From positions 1-39,681 of the forward strand of contig WLIA01000009.1 in the NCBI GenBank assembly GCA_009702455.1: a stretch of 39,681 nt of DNA, in the 5' to 3' direction. The translations under genes were made by a program, and so were the position numbers. Below, piece after piece: positions 25,771 through 33,736 of the stretch. The DNA comes from Actinomycetota bacterium (lineage in GTDB: Bacteria > Actinomycetota > Actinomycetes > Actinomycetales > Microbacteriaceae). The notes beneath the pieces are model-generated. The model was given only the letters and a program-made list of their open reading frames with translations, had not been told where the DNA came from and made no database searches. Within the stretch, counting starts at the first letter, position 1, and each line of letters opens with the position of its first letter.

Positions 25771-26721
25771 ATGCACGCAGTCGGCATTGATATTGGTGGC
25801 ACCAAGATTGCCGGCGCTTTGGTCGATGAGTCTGGGCGCATTGTGCGAGAAGCCCGCGTGCCGACCCCCGAGACATACGGCGATGACATCATCGATGCCG
25901 TTGTTGAACTAGTCAGCGAACTGACCGAAGGCGCAGAAGCCATTGGAGTTGGCGTTGCCGCGGCGGGCTTTATCGACGCAGATCAAGCTACCATCGCCTA
26001 TTCGCCAAACATCGGTTGGCGAAACGAGCCGCTTAAGGCGAAGATCGAAGCCAAGATTTCGCTTCCGGTGATTCTTGAAAACGACGCCAATGCTGCCGGC
26101 TGGGCGGAGTTCAAATTTGGCGCTGGGCGCGGAACCAAGAACATGATCATGCTCACGATCGGCACCGGCGTCGGTGGCGCTGTGATTGCCGACTCGAGAC
26201 TGCTGCGCGGTGGCTTCGGCATCGGTGGCGAGCTTGGTCACATTCGTGTTGTGCCTGATGGCCTGCTCTGCGGCTGCGGAGCGCACGGTTGTATCGAGCA
26301 ATACGGCTCAGGAACTGCGCTGCTCAAGTCTGCCCGACAGCTCGCTGACGCTGGCACCGACGAGGGTGCAACTCTGCGCAAACTTCGTGACCATGCCGGT
26401 GAACTATCTGGCGATCAGGTTTACGAGGCCATTCTTCAGGCCGACCCTGGAGCGCTCAGATTGCTGCGCGAACTGGGCCAGTGGCTCGGCGAGACGGTTG
26501 CGAGTCTCACAGCGGTGCTCGACCCCGAAATCGTCGTGATCGGCGGCGGAGTGAGCGCTGCCGGAGATCTTTTGCTCGACCCCATTCGCAAGGCCTACCT
26601 AGAAAACCTGCCAGCAAGAGGCTTTCGCCCGGAGTTGAGTGTGAAAGCGGCAGAGTTTGTGAACGATGCGGGTGTCATTGGCGCCGCAGATTTAGTGCGC
26701 TCAGCTCTAGAGCACAGGTAA
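25771..26721 (+). CDS. ROK-family glucokinase
   Basis: Phosphorylates glucose to glucose 6-phosphate. The 316 residues begin with the phosphate-binding loop GIDIGGTK (5-12). Catalytic Asp105 lies in ENDANAAG. The ROK zinc site is His157 (GELGHIRV) with Cys167, Cys169 and Cys174 (CGCGAHGC), and the sugar-binding EQYGSG follows. ATG 25771 has GGAAAGGA upstream; the longer open frame to 25579 lies antisense to the acyl-CoA ligase start and is rejected. An ATP- versus polyphosphate-dependent enzyme cannot be told from sequence alone. Its TAA stop may be part of the next promoter. Confidence 0.92.
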   Translation: MHAVGIDIGGTKIAGALVDESGRIVREARVPTPETYGDDIIDAVVELVSELTEGAEAIGVGVAAAGFIDADQATIAYSPNIGWRNEPLKAKIEAKISLPVILENDANAAGWAEFKFGAGRGTKNMIMLTIGTGVGGAVIADSRLLRGGFGIGGELGHIRVVPDGLLCGCGAHGCIEQYGSGTALLKSARQLADAGTDEGATLRKLRDHAGELSGDQVYEAILQADPGALRLLRELGQWLGETVASLTAVLDPEIVVIGGGVSAAGDLLLDPIRKAYLENLPARGFRPELSVKAAEFVNDAGVIGAADLVRSALEHR

Positions 26722-26724
26722 AAT
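26719..26724 (+). promoter_or_regulatory. Candidate -10 (TAAAAT) overlapping the glucokinase stop codon
   Basis: The TAA stop of glucokinase is the first half of TAAAAT, 35 nt before ATG 26760 of the acyltransferase. The same hexamer precedes glucokinase itself. Confidence 0.4.
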
Positions 26725-26759
26725 AGGTTCTTCGCGGCGAATACGAGAGGAACACAGCG

Positions 26760-27452
26760 ATGGCTTACTTCATCCTGAAGAATCTTGTTCTGGGTCCGCT
26801 GCTTCGACTCGTTTTTAGGCCTTGGGTTCGTGGCATGGAAAACATCCCAAGTTCTGGTGCAGTCATCTTGGCTAGCAACCATCTCTCATTCTCAGATTCG
26901 ATTTTTCTGCCTCTGCAGAGCCGACGCCCGGTGGTTTTTCTCGCCAAGAGCGAGTACTTCACCGGCAAGGGTGTCAAGGGTGCTTTGGTGCGCTGGTTCT
27001 TCAAGGCAACCGGGCAGCTCTCGATTGATCGCAGTGGCGGAAAAGCATCCGAGGCATCTCTCAACACTGGCCTAAGCGTTTTGAGCCAAGGTCTTGTCTT
27101 AGGAATCTACCCGGAGGGCACAAGGTCGCCCGATGGAAAGTTGTACCGAGGCAGAACTGGCATCGCCAGGATGGCCCTCGAGTCGAAGGTTTCAGTTATT
27201 CCGGTGGCCATGATCGATACCGAAAAGGTTCAGCCAATCGGCAAACGTTTTCCGCGAATTCGACGAGTTGGAATTGTTGTCGGTTCACCGCTCGACTTCA
27301 CCAGATTTGACGGCATGGAAGGCGACCGAATCGTCTTGCGCGCCGTGACCGACGAAATCATGTATGAGTTGGCGAAACTGAGCGGTCAAGAATATGTCGA
27401 CTCTTATGCGTCTTCAGTGAAAGAGAAGCGCGCAAAACTTGCGCGTCAGTAA
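26760..27452 (+). CDS. 1-acylglycerol-3-phosphate acyltransferase (PlsC type)
   Basis: Adds an acyl chain to lysophosphatidic acid or a related lipid at the inner membrane face. The 230 residues contain the catalytic NHxxxxD block as NHLSFSD (His41, Asp46). The acceptor-binding block YPEGTRSPDG (Glu119-Arg122) and the later VIPVAMI block are also present. An N-terminal hydrophobic stretch (FILKNLVLGPLLRLVF) may anchor it. AGAGGAA precedes ATG 26760. It matches Rv2182c by locus, next to the fatty-acid ligase, and may use the acyl-CoA made there. The precise lipid is not determined. Confidence 0.9.
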   Translation: MAYFILKNLVLGPLLRLVFRPWVRGMENIPSSGAVILASNHLSFSDSIFLPLQSRRPVVFLAKSEYFTGKGVKGALVRWFFKATGQLSIDRSGGKASEASLNTGLSVLSQGLVLGIYPEGTRSPDGKLYRGRTGIARMALESKVSVIPVAMIDTEKVQPIGKRFPRIRRVGIVVGSPLDFTRFDGMEGDRIVLRAVTDEIMYELAKLSGQEYVDSYASSVKEKRAKLARQ

Positions 27453-27464
27453 TCGGTGGATTAG

Positions 27465-28841
27465 ATGAACGAAAAAATTGTGGCCGTTGACCCGAAGGTT
27501 TTGGCCGGGCTAGATAACTACCTGAATCTGCCTGCCCTTCAGCAACCAACGTGGCCTGACCAGTCTGCTGTTGCAGCAGTGCGCGCCGAGCTCGCTACTC
27601 TGCCACCGCTCGTCTTCGCCGGTGAGGTCGATATTCTTCGCGCCCGTCTAGCTCAAGCCGCATCTGGAAAAGCTTTTCTCTTGCAAGGCGGTGACTGCGC
27701 AGAGACCTTCGTAGACGCCACAGCAGATCGAATTCGCAACCGAGTGAAGACGATTCTCCAAATGGCGCTCGTCTTGACCTACGGCGCATCGATGCCAATC
27801 ATCAAAATGGGTCGCATGGCTGGTCAGTTTGCGAAACCGCGTTCGAGCGATTTCGAGACCAGAGAGGGCGTAACGCTTCCGGCATACCGTGGTGACATCA
27901 TCAACGGCTACGACTTCACCGAAGAGTCGCGCACCGCAGACCCGAAGCGAATCTTGAAGGCCTACAACACGGCCGCCTCGACCCTCAACCTCATTCGCGC
28001 TTTCACGCAGGGTGGTTTTGCCGATCTTCGCTCGGTGCACGAGTGGAACAGGGGTTTTGCCGACAACCCTGCAAACAAGCGCTACGTTGAATTGGCCCGC
28101 GAGATTGACCGAGCAATTGACTTCATGTCTGCCTGCGGTGCCGATTTTGAGCAATTGAGAACCACCGAGTTTTATACATCTCACGAGGGGCTACTTTTCG
28201 ATTACGAAAGACCGATGACGCGAATCGATTCGAGAACCGGAACGCCTTACCTGACCAGCGGGCACTTTATCTGGGTCGGCGAGAGAACACGTCAGATCGA
28301 TCACGCACACATCGACTTTCTGTCGAGAATTCGAAACCCAATCGGCGTCAAACTTGGCCCGACAACTCAGGTGTCAGATGTAATCGAATTGATTGAAAAG
28401 CTTGATCCGAATCGAGAGCCGGGTCGACTCACCTTTATTACCCGCATGGGCGCATCGAAGATTCGCCACGAGCTTCCGCGTTTGGTCGAAGCCGTTCGTG
28501 ACAGCGACGCGAATCCGCTCTGGATTAGCGACCCGATGCATGGAAACGGCATCACAACCGCCAACGGTTACAAGTCGCGCAGGTTTGATGACGTCATGGA
28601 TGAGGTTCGCGGATTCTTCGAAGTTCATCACGAAGCGGGCACTTTTCCGGGTGGCATTCACATCGAGCTAACCGGTGACGATGTTGCGGAGTGCCTCGGT
28701 GGCAGCGAGCATATCGATGAGGCTTCTCTCGAAGGGCGTTACGAGAGTCTCTGCGATCCGCGACTCAATCACATGCAGTCACTAGAACTCGCATTTTTGG
28801 TTGCCGAGTCGCTTGCGAAAACTAAGCGCACAACTAGTTAG
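27465..28841 (+). CDS. aroG: 3-deoxy-7-phosphoheptulonate (DAHP) synthase, class II
   Basis: Condenses phosphoenolpyruvate and erythrose 4-phosphate, the first step of the shikimate pathway. The 458 residues match the plant-like class II family: WPDQ near the N-terminus, LQGGDCAETF (metal-ligand Cys), MGRMAGQFAKPRS, then HFIWVGERTRQIDHAH and WISDPMHGNG. ATG 27465 lies 12 bp after the acyltransferase stop, suggesting one transcript. In M. tuberculosis this enzyme is controlled partly through an AroQ chorismate mutase. Here the mutase in the window is AroH-type. Its end overlaps the convergent kinase gene by 8 bp. Confidence 0.96.
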   Translation: MNEKIVAVDPKVLAGLDNYLNLPALQQPTWPDQSAVAAVRAELATLPPLVFAGEVDILRARLAQAASGKAFLLQGGDCAETFVDATADRIRNRVKTILQMALVLTYGASMPIIKMGRMAGQFAKPRSSDFETREGVTLPAYRGDIINGYDFTEESRTADPKRILKAYNTAASTLNLIRAFTQGGFADLRSVHEWNRGFADNPANKRYVELAREIDRAIDFMSACGADFEQLRTTEFYTSHEGLLFDYERPMTRIDSRTGTPYLTSGHFIWVGERTRQIDHAHIDFLSRIRNPIGVKLGPTTQVSDVIELIEKLDPNREPGRLTFITRMGASKIRHELPRLVEAVRDSDANPLWISDPMHGNGITTANGYKSRRFDDVMDEVRGFFEVHHEAGTFPGGIHIELTGDDVAECLGGSEHIDEASLEGRYESLCDPRLNHMQSLELAFLVAESLAKTKRTTS

Positions 28842-30720
28842 AAGAAATCTTTACGCTGTCGCCGACTCTAAGCTGAGCGCCTGGAGCTACAGAAACTTTC
28901 TTCACCTTGGCAATTCCCCAGTTGCTGCTTAATTGGTTTGTGTCTACCACCACAACTAATCCGAGTGATTCCAGCAATGTCTTAGATGCACGGATGGTTT
29001 CGCCAACAACTCTTGGCATCGTGACGATGTCTGAGCCTTTAGAAACAACTAGGTTGACTTCGCCACCCTTGCCGAGCGGTTCGGTGATGGGGATGAGAGC
29101 AATCGCCTGGCCCTTTGCTACCGTTTCGCTAAATTCAGTGATTATGGTTTTGACCTTCAGACCAGCAACTTGCACCAGGTTGACGGCGGTCTCTTGATCT
29201 AGGTTCGCCACCACCGGAATAGAGCCGAGCGAAATCTCAAGATCTATTGCGCTGCCTTCGGGAACCTTGGTTGACCCGCCACCGCTGTGGGCGTAGACGG
29301 TTCCAATCGGGGCGGCATTGAACCAGGATGACACTTCGCCGAGCACGAATCCCGATTGCAGAATGATGGCGGTTGCCTCAACCAGGGTCTTGGATTCTAG
29401 GTTTGCGACGTTCACCATCTTTGGGCCGCTTGAGACCCGAATGGTGATCGGCCCGCCCCAGTAGAGAGCGCCAGAGTTCGGCTCTGATGAGATAACCAGT
29501 CCGCTCGAAACGGTTTTTGAACTCTCGGTGACAACCACTACAGTGGCACCGAGTGACTGCGCCAGACGCTCGGCTTCCACCTGGCTGCGATTGGTTAGAT
29601 CTGGCATGACGTCGAATCCGCCTGGGCCAGAACTAAACCACCAGCCGGCACCGAGGCCAAGCAGGATAGCTAGCGCGCTGGCCACCAAGACTTTGATTGT
29701 TCTGTGAGAGTGAAAAACGCCACCTCGCGCATGCTCGGCTGGTTCGAGATTTAGGGCAATGGTTTGATTGGTGTCATCAGCCAACGCGTCTTGAAGCAAT
29801 TGAGTCTGGTCTAGCAAGTTTTGCTCTACCGAGTCGATTCTGAGTATCGAAGTTTCGCGAAGCTTCTCGGTCAGCTCACTGCTCTTTTTTGGATTCTTTA
29901 GATCTGCCTTTGCTCGCACCAGAATCTTGTGCAACTCCATCGCATCGCTCGGGCGATTCTGGGGCTGCTTCGCGGTTGCCCACAGCACAATCTCATCGAG
30001 CAATTCGGGAATCGAACTGTTTAGCGTCGAAGGCGGTGGCACCTCGCTATTGGCATGCTGCATTGCAACCTGAACAGCTTGCTCGCCTCTAAATGGTTGC
30101 TGACCGGTGAGCAGTTCGAACAGCATGATGCCGGCGGCGTAAACATCGCTTCGCGCATCGGCGACACCACGCGAGACAAGCTCGGGGCTTAGGTAGGCGA
30201 CGGTTCCAACCACACCACCGGTCTGGGTCTGCGCAGATATCGGCCTTGCCAAACCAAAGTCGCTGAGCTTCACTTTGCCGTCATCAGATAGCAGCACGTT
30301 CTCTGGTTTTAGGTCTCGATGCAAAACGCCAGCCGAGTGCGCGGCGGCTAAGGCTGCCACTATTGGCTCGAAAACATCTAAAGCTCGCTCTGCCGAAAGC
30401 GCGCCAAATTTATCCAGGGCGTCTCTTAGCGTTATGCCCGAAACATATTCCATGGCCAGAAAGACAACATCGCCATCTTCGGCCTGGTCAAAAACGTTGA
30501 CCAGATTCGGATGCGATAGTTTGGCTGCGATTTTTGCTTCGCGAACAAACTTCTCGCGAAAGTTCTGGTCGTTGGACAGGTGCGGGTGAATGACTTTGAT
30601 GGCAACCTTGCGGTCGAGGCGATTATCTTCGGCAAGGTAAACGGTTGCCATGCCACCTCGAGCAACGAGCTTTTCAATCTGGTAGCGGCCGCGAATTAGG
30701 CGGCCGACTAGGTCAGCCAC
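28834..30720 (-). CDS. pknL: Ser/Thr protein kinase with PASTA repeats (PknL locus)
   Basis: A receptor-type Hanks kinase of 628 residues. The kinase domain (about 12-270) has the glycine loop ARGGMATVYLA, Lys42, HRDLKPEN with catalytic Asp136, DFG 154-156, and an activation loop with Thr165, Thr167 and Thr173 before SPE. A juxtamembrane linker leads to one membrane span at about 342-363. Four PASTA-like repeats then fill about 368-628 outside the cell, expected to sense peptidoglycan or its precursors. GTG 30720 shares one base with the upstream stop (TAGTG). Mycobacterial PknL lacks PASTA repeats; corynebacterial PknL has them. The symbol is given by locus, next to aroG and the Rv2175c-like gene. 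Confidence 0.88.
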   Translation of the reverse strand: MADLVGRLIRGRYQIEKLVARGGMATVYLAEDNRLDRKVAIKVIHPHLSNDQNFREKFVREAKIAAKLSHPNLVNVFDQAEDGDVVFLAMEYVSGITLRDALDKFGALSAERALDVFEPIVAALAAAHSAGVLHRDLKPENVLLSDDGKVKLSDFGLARPISAQTQTGGVVGTVAYLSPELVSRGVADARSDVYAAGIMLFELLTGQQPFRGEQAVQVAMQHANSEVPPPSTLNSSIPELLDEIVLWATAKQPQNRPSDAMELHKILVRAKADLKNPKKSSELTEKLRETSILRIDSVEQNLLDQTQLLQDALADDTNQTIALNLEPAEHARGGVFHSHRTIKVLVASALAILLGLGAGWWFSSGPGGFDVMPDLTNRSQVEAERLAQSLGATVVVVTESSKTVSSGLVISSEPNSGALYWGGPITIRVSSGPKMVNVANLESKTLVEATAIILQSGFVLGEVSSWFNAAPIGTVYAHSGGGSTKVPEGSAIDLEISLGSIPVVANLDQETAVNLVQVAGLKVKTIITEFSETVAKGQAIALIPITEPLGKGGEVNLVVSKGSDIVTMPRVVGETIRASKTLLESLGLVVVVDTNQLSSNWGIAKVKKVSVAPGAQLRVGDSVKISSN

Positions 30721-32132
30721 TAGCTATCCTCGAGTCCATCTAGTTCAGCTAGCCAATTCCAAGCGCTTGGCTCCCATTTTGCGTAGGCGAGTGGGAATGC
30801 CGAAATCTGAACGGTCTGCGCCGCTTGAGTTAGCGGCATGGCCTTCCAGTTAGCAACATCAAGCAAACCTCTGGTGCCCGGACGGTTCGGAGAACCGTTG
30901 CCGCCAAAGAAAGCTCGAATCGAGTAATCGGGCTTCATAATCTGCGACTTAGAACCCCAGCCAGCCGAGGGGCGCTGCTGAAAGAGCCCAATCGAATCGC
31001 GATCGCCGAATGAAATGTTGCGAAGGCTTGATTCCTGCATTGCTGTGGCGAGGGCGATAACGATGCCATAGTCGCCAACTTTGAGCTGTCTGCCGATCGA
31101 GATTATCGTTTCTGCGTTTTGGCGCATTTCGTCTGTCAGCGCTGTGAGCTTTGGGCAATTGAGTGCGTTGTGCACTCCCGGGATAACTAATTTTTGCCCA
31201 ATGTAAATGGTCGAGTTTTGGCTTAGCTTGTTTGCGCTCAGAAGCGCTTGCGTTGAAACTCCGAACACGCTGGCAAGCTTGCTGATGGTTTCGCCGGCCT
31301 TGATTTTGTGAAAACCGTGAAACAGGCAAATGCTGGTTGGCTTGCCGACCGTGTTTCCGGTAACGCTCGATTGATTCTCGGTGCTTGCCGCTTCGCTAGG
31401 TGTCGGCACCTCGAGTCGTTGCCCGACAAAAATCAAAGATGTCTTGGTAAGCCGGTTTGCCTTTAGGAGCGAAGCGAGCGAAATGTTGTGACGTTTTGCA
31501 ATCTGAGTAAGAGTCTCACCGCCGGCAACCAGGTGCTCCTTGGCGGCCCTCGATGGCTCTGTTGAGCTAACCGGATTTACCGATCTGAGGGTTAGAACTT
31601 GGCCTGGAAAAATCAGTGAACGCTCTTTGAGTTGGTTTAGGGCAAGCAGGGCCGGCAGCTTGATCGAGTAGCGCTTGGCAATTTGCGCCAGTGTCTCACC
31701 CTGCTGCACTTTGTGATTGACGGGGCCGAGAGTCTTTTCGATAACCGAGGGTTGAACTGCGTTATCAACCAGTCTCAAGATTTGACCCGGCATCACGAGC
31801 GAGCTGTCGTTGAGATCGTTGATTCGCATCAGTTCGCTAACGCCGAGAGAGAACTTCTTGGCTATCGTCGGCAAAGTGTCACCAGGCAGAACTTCATAAA
31901 CGCTTTGCTTTGACAGCGTGCGCGGAGGTTGCGCACCGGCTTGAGCCGTCTGCGTGGCGTCTTCTTGATTGCCGTCTGGTTTCTGCGTATCAGGGGAGAG
32001 GTCTTGGATTTCGCTTGCGCTCGCGAAGTCAGGCGTTATCGAGCCGATAATCGTGATGGGTAGCGTGGCGAGGGCCAAGGCCACTTTTTTCGGGTCCTGG
32101 CCGCGCTTTGTCTCGTCGCCATCATTGTTCAT
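30720..32132 (-). CDS. Secreted protein with four LysM domains and a lysozyme-like C-terminal domain
   Basis: Probably acts in the cell wall. The 470 residues start with a signal peptide: basic start, hydrophobic stretch at about 17-33, then ASA near 37-39. LysM peptidoglycan-binding repeats lie at about 78-121, 139-182, 199-242 and 274-317. The last 140 residues resemble transglycosylase-like domains, with Glu367 in MQESSL and GLFQ at 382-385 in the places of the SLT Glu and GLMQ. Catalysis is not proven. ATG at 32132 has GAGG about 6 bases upstream; the open frame back to 32480 lacks a signal peptide and lies over the divergent gene. It overlaps the kinase start by one base, so the kinase and its likely wall partner are co-expressed. 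Confidence 0.85.
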   Translation of the reverse strand: MNNDGDETKRGQDPKKVALALATLPITIIGSITPDFASASEIQDLSPDTQKPDGNQEDATQTAQAGAQPPRTLSKQSVYEVLPGDTLPTIAKKFSLGVSELMRINDLNDSSLVMPGQILRLVDNAVQPSVIEKTLGPVNHKVQQGETLAQIAKRYSIKLPALLALNQLKERSLIFPGQVLTLRSVNPVSSTEPSRAAKEHLVAGGETLTQIAKRHNISLASLLKANRLTKTSLIFVGQRLEVPTPSEAASTENQSSVTGNTVGKPTSICLFHGFHKIKAGETISKLASVFGVSTQALLSANKLSQNSTIYIGQKLVIPGVHNALNCPKLTALTDEMRQNAETIISIGRQLKVGDYGIVIALATAMQESSLRNISFGDRDSIGLFQQRPSAGWGSKSQIMKPDYSIRAFFGGNGSPNRPGTRGLLDVANWKAMPLTQAAQTVQISAFPLAYAKWEPSAWNWLAELDGLEDS

Positions 32133-32207
32133 ACTTGCCTCGCCAATATCGTGCCATCTGGCGGGTTCTTTACCCTTCAAGCGCTGCGGTGTGGCACTCT
32201 TTAACCT

Positions 32208-32555
32208 GTGACTGATGTTTTTGAGAATGTTTCCGAATGGCTGACCGTACCCGATGTAGCCGAACTGCTTGATGTGCCAATTGGCCGAGTTCGAAGGCTC
32301 ATCGAGGATCACCACCTGATATCCGTAAAGCGAGATGGTGTTCAATACGTTCCTCGCGAGATCATCGTCGAGAAAGAACCGTTGCCCAGTTTGCAGGGCA
32401 CAATCGTGGTTCTTCGCGACGCGGGGTTTTCGCTCGAATCGGCAATTGAGTGGCTCTATACGCACAACGACGTTTTGCAACAGACACCTATGGCCGCGAT
32501 GGTGGCCGGCAAAAAGTCAGAAATTAGAAGACTGGCGCAAGCGCTGGCTCTCTAG
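32208..32555 (+). CDS. Rv2175c-like DNA-binding protein
   Basis: A small protein of 115 residues with a winged helix-turn-helix at about 11-60 (WLTVPDVAELLDVPIGRVRRLIED). A compact helical C-terminal domain (FSLESAIEWLYTHNDVL) ends in a basic stretch. M. tuberculosis Rv2175c has this layout, binds DNA and is phosphorylated by PknL, the neighbouring kinase there too. The N-terminal tail here is only about 10 residues, so the threonine phosphorylated in the mycobacterial protein has no clear counterpart except Thr2. The GTG start directly abuts a TAACCT hexamer. The stop abuts the convergent polyprenyl synthase stop with no gap. Confidence 0.82.
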   Translation: MTDVFENVSEWLTVPDVAELLDVPIGRVRRLIEDHHLISVKRDGVQYVPREIIVEKEPLPSLQGTIVVLRDAGFSLESAIEWLYTHNDVLQQTPMAAMVAGKKSEIRRLAQALAL

Positions 32556-33668
32556 CTAGTGGCTTCTGTTTATCACGAATCTTGCGAGTTCGCGAAGTGC
32601 GTCTTTTGCTTCGCGCTCAATTTCGATTTTTTCTAGAAGTTCGAGCGACTCGGTTCCAAGATCTTCGAGCATGCTCTCGGTCTTTTTCAGTGCACCGCAG
32701 CCAATGATTGTCTGTTGCAAAAATTGAATCTGGTCGTCTCTCAATTCTCGAGAAGACAACATGTCATCAAAAACTTTTCCTACTGGGCCATCTAGAGTCT
32801 CTCGGGTTAGGCCGACTAGAACGGTTCTCTTGCCCTCGCGCAGATCGTCGCCGGCCGGTTTGCCAGTTACCTGGGGATCTCCAAATACGCCCAACACGTC
32901 ATCGCGCAATTGAAACGCTAAACCTAGTGGAATTGCGAATGCGCCAAGCGCGTCTCTTGAAGATTGGTTTGCCCCCGCAAATGCGGCGCCGATTAGCAGA
33001 GGAGCTTCAATCGAATACTTTGCCGTCTTGTAGAGCATCACTCGGTTTGCACGAGCAACAGCCTCGCTCACGTCGCGACTCGGCGCGGCATTTTCTTCTA
33101 ACACGTCTAGATACTGACCGGCCATGATTTCCACGCGCATCCTGCTGAATTCTTCGCGGCAGGCCCGTTCAATTTCTGCAGTTGGAGCGTGAAGCAAGGC
33201 GTTTCCAAATATTTCGCTGCTCCAACTGAGCATCAGGTCGCCAACCAGAACTGAACCGGCCTGGCCGAAACGTTCTTTGCTTCCCGCCCAACCCTCTGCT
33301 TGGTGAAGTGACTCAAAGTTTTTGTGCACCGCGGGTTTGCCACGCCTAGTGTCTGATTGGTCTAGCAAATCGTCGTGCACAAGCGCTGCAGCGTGGAACA
33401 TTTCTAGCGCGGCACAAATTCCAACGATTGCTCGAAGCGAATTGTCTCGCTGCTCTTCGGTCAGGTTCTGATTTTGAGCTAGGTTTCCAGCCCAAGCCCA
33501 ATAGCAAAACTGCGCCCGAAACCGTTTTCCGCCCTTCAGCAGATCTTGCGCAAAATCCACGAGGGGATAGAGGTCTTCAGAGATGGCACCAAAGTCTGAA
33601 CGTCGGGTAGCGCAAAACTCGTCTAGTTGCTGCTGGATTGCGTTCAGCAGAATGGATGACTCAAGCAT
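32556..33668 (-). CDS. Polyprenyl (geranylgeranyl-type) diphosphate synthase
   Basis: Extends allylic diphosphates with isopentenyl diphosphate, for carotenoid, menaquinone or other isoprenoid chains. The 370 residues carry the first Asp-rich motif DDLLD (Asp99, Asp100, Asp103) followed by RRG. The second is DDVLGVFGD (Asp256, Asp257), with KxxT-like and GKxAGDD regions. Product length cannot be read safely; small residues upstream of the first motif fit C20 or longer. The ATG at 33668 lies 6 nt behind a TAGGCT -10 element and has no ribosome site. It matches Rv2173 (idsA2) by locus. Confidence 0.92.
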   Translation of the reverse strand: MLESSILLNAIQQQLDEFCATRRSDFGAISEDLYPLVDFAQDLLKGGKRFRAQFCYWAWAGNLAQNQNLTEEQRDNSLRAIVGICAALEMFHAAALVHDDLLDQSDTRRGKPAVHKNFESLHQAEGWAGSKERFGQAGSVLVGDLMLSWSSEIFGNALLHAPTAEIERACREEFSRMRVEIMAGQYLDVLEENAAPSRDVSEAVARANRVMLYKTAKYSIEAPLLIGAAFAGANQSSRDALGAFAIPLGLAFQLRDDVLGVFGDPQVTGKPAGDDLREGKRTVLVGLTRETLDGPVGKVFDDMLSSRELRDDQIQFLQQTIIGCGALKKTESMLEDLGTESLELLEKIEIEREAKDALRELARFVINRSH

Positions 33669-33674
33669 GTGCCA

Positions 33675-33680
33675 AGCCTA
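33675..33680 (-). promoter_or_regulatory. Candidate -10 (TAGGCT) for a leaderless polyprenyl synthase mRNA
   Basis: On the minus strand TAGGCT is followed by 6 nt and then ATG at 33668. The geometry equals that at 18594-18599. No Shine-Dalgarno is possible in so short a leader. Confidence 0.5.
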
Positions 33681-33690
33681 ATCTGCGCCG

Positions 33691-33719
33691 TTTACAAAAC
33701 CCGTTCGCTTGCTTATGCT
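33691..33719 (+). promoter_or_regulatory. Sigma-A-type promoter for the DUF3040 gene
   Basis: TTTACA (33691-33696) and TATGCT (33714-33719) are separated by exactly 17 bp. Transcription should start near 33726, and AGGAGG then precedes ATG 33737. It is the best-spaced promoter seen in the window and stands back-to-back with the polyprenyl synthase promoter. Confidence 0.65.
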
Positions 33720-33736
33720 CGTAACAGGAGGCAATC

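Noticed and set aside
25665-25943. N-terminal extension of the acyl-CoA ligase on the minus strand
   Set aside because: It lies antisense to glucokinase, while GTG 25664 has a well-spaced GAGGAG and the family N-terminus.
32133-32480. Longer frame of the LysM protein
   Set aside because: It overlaps the divergent Rv2175c-like gene and hides a clear signal peptide beginning at 32132.
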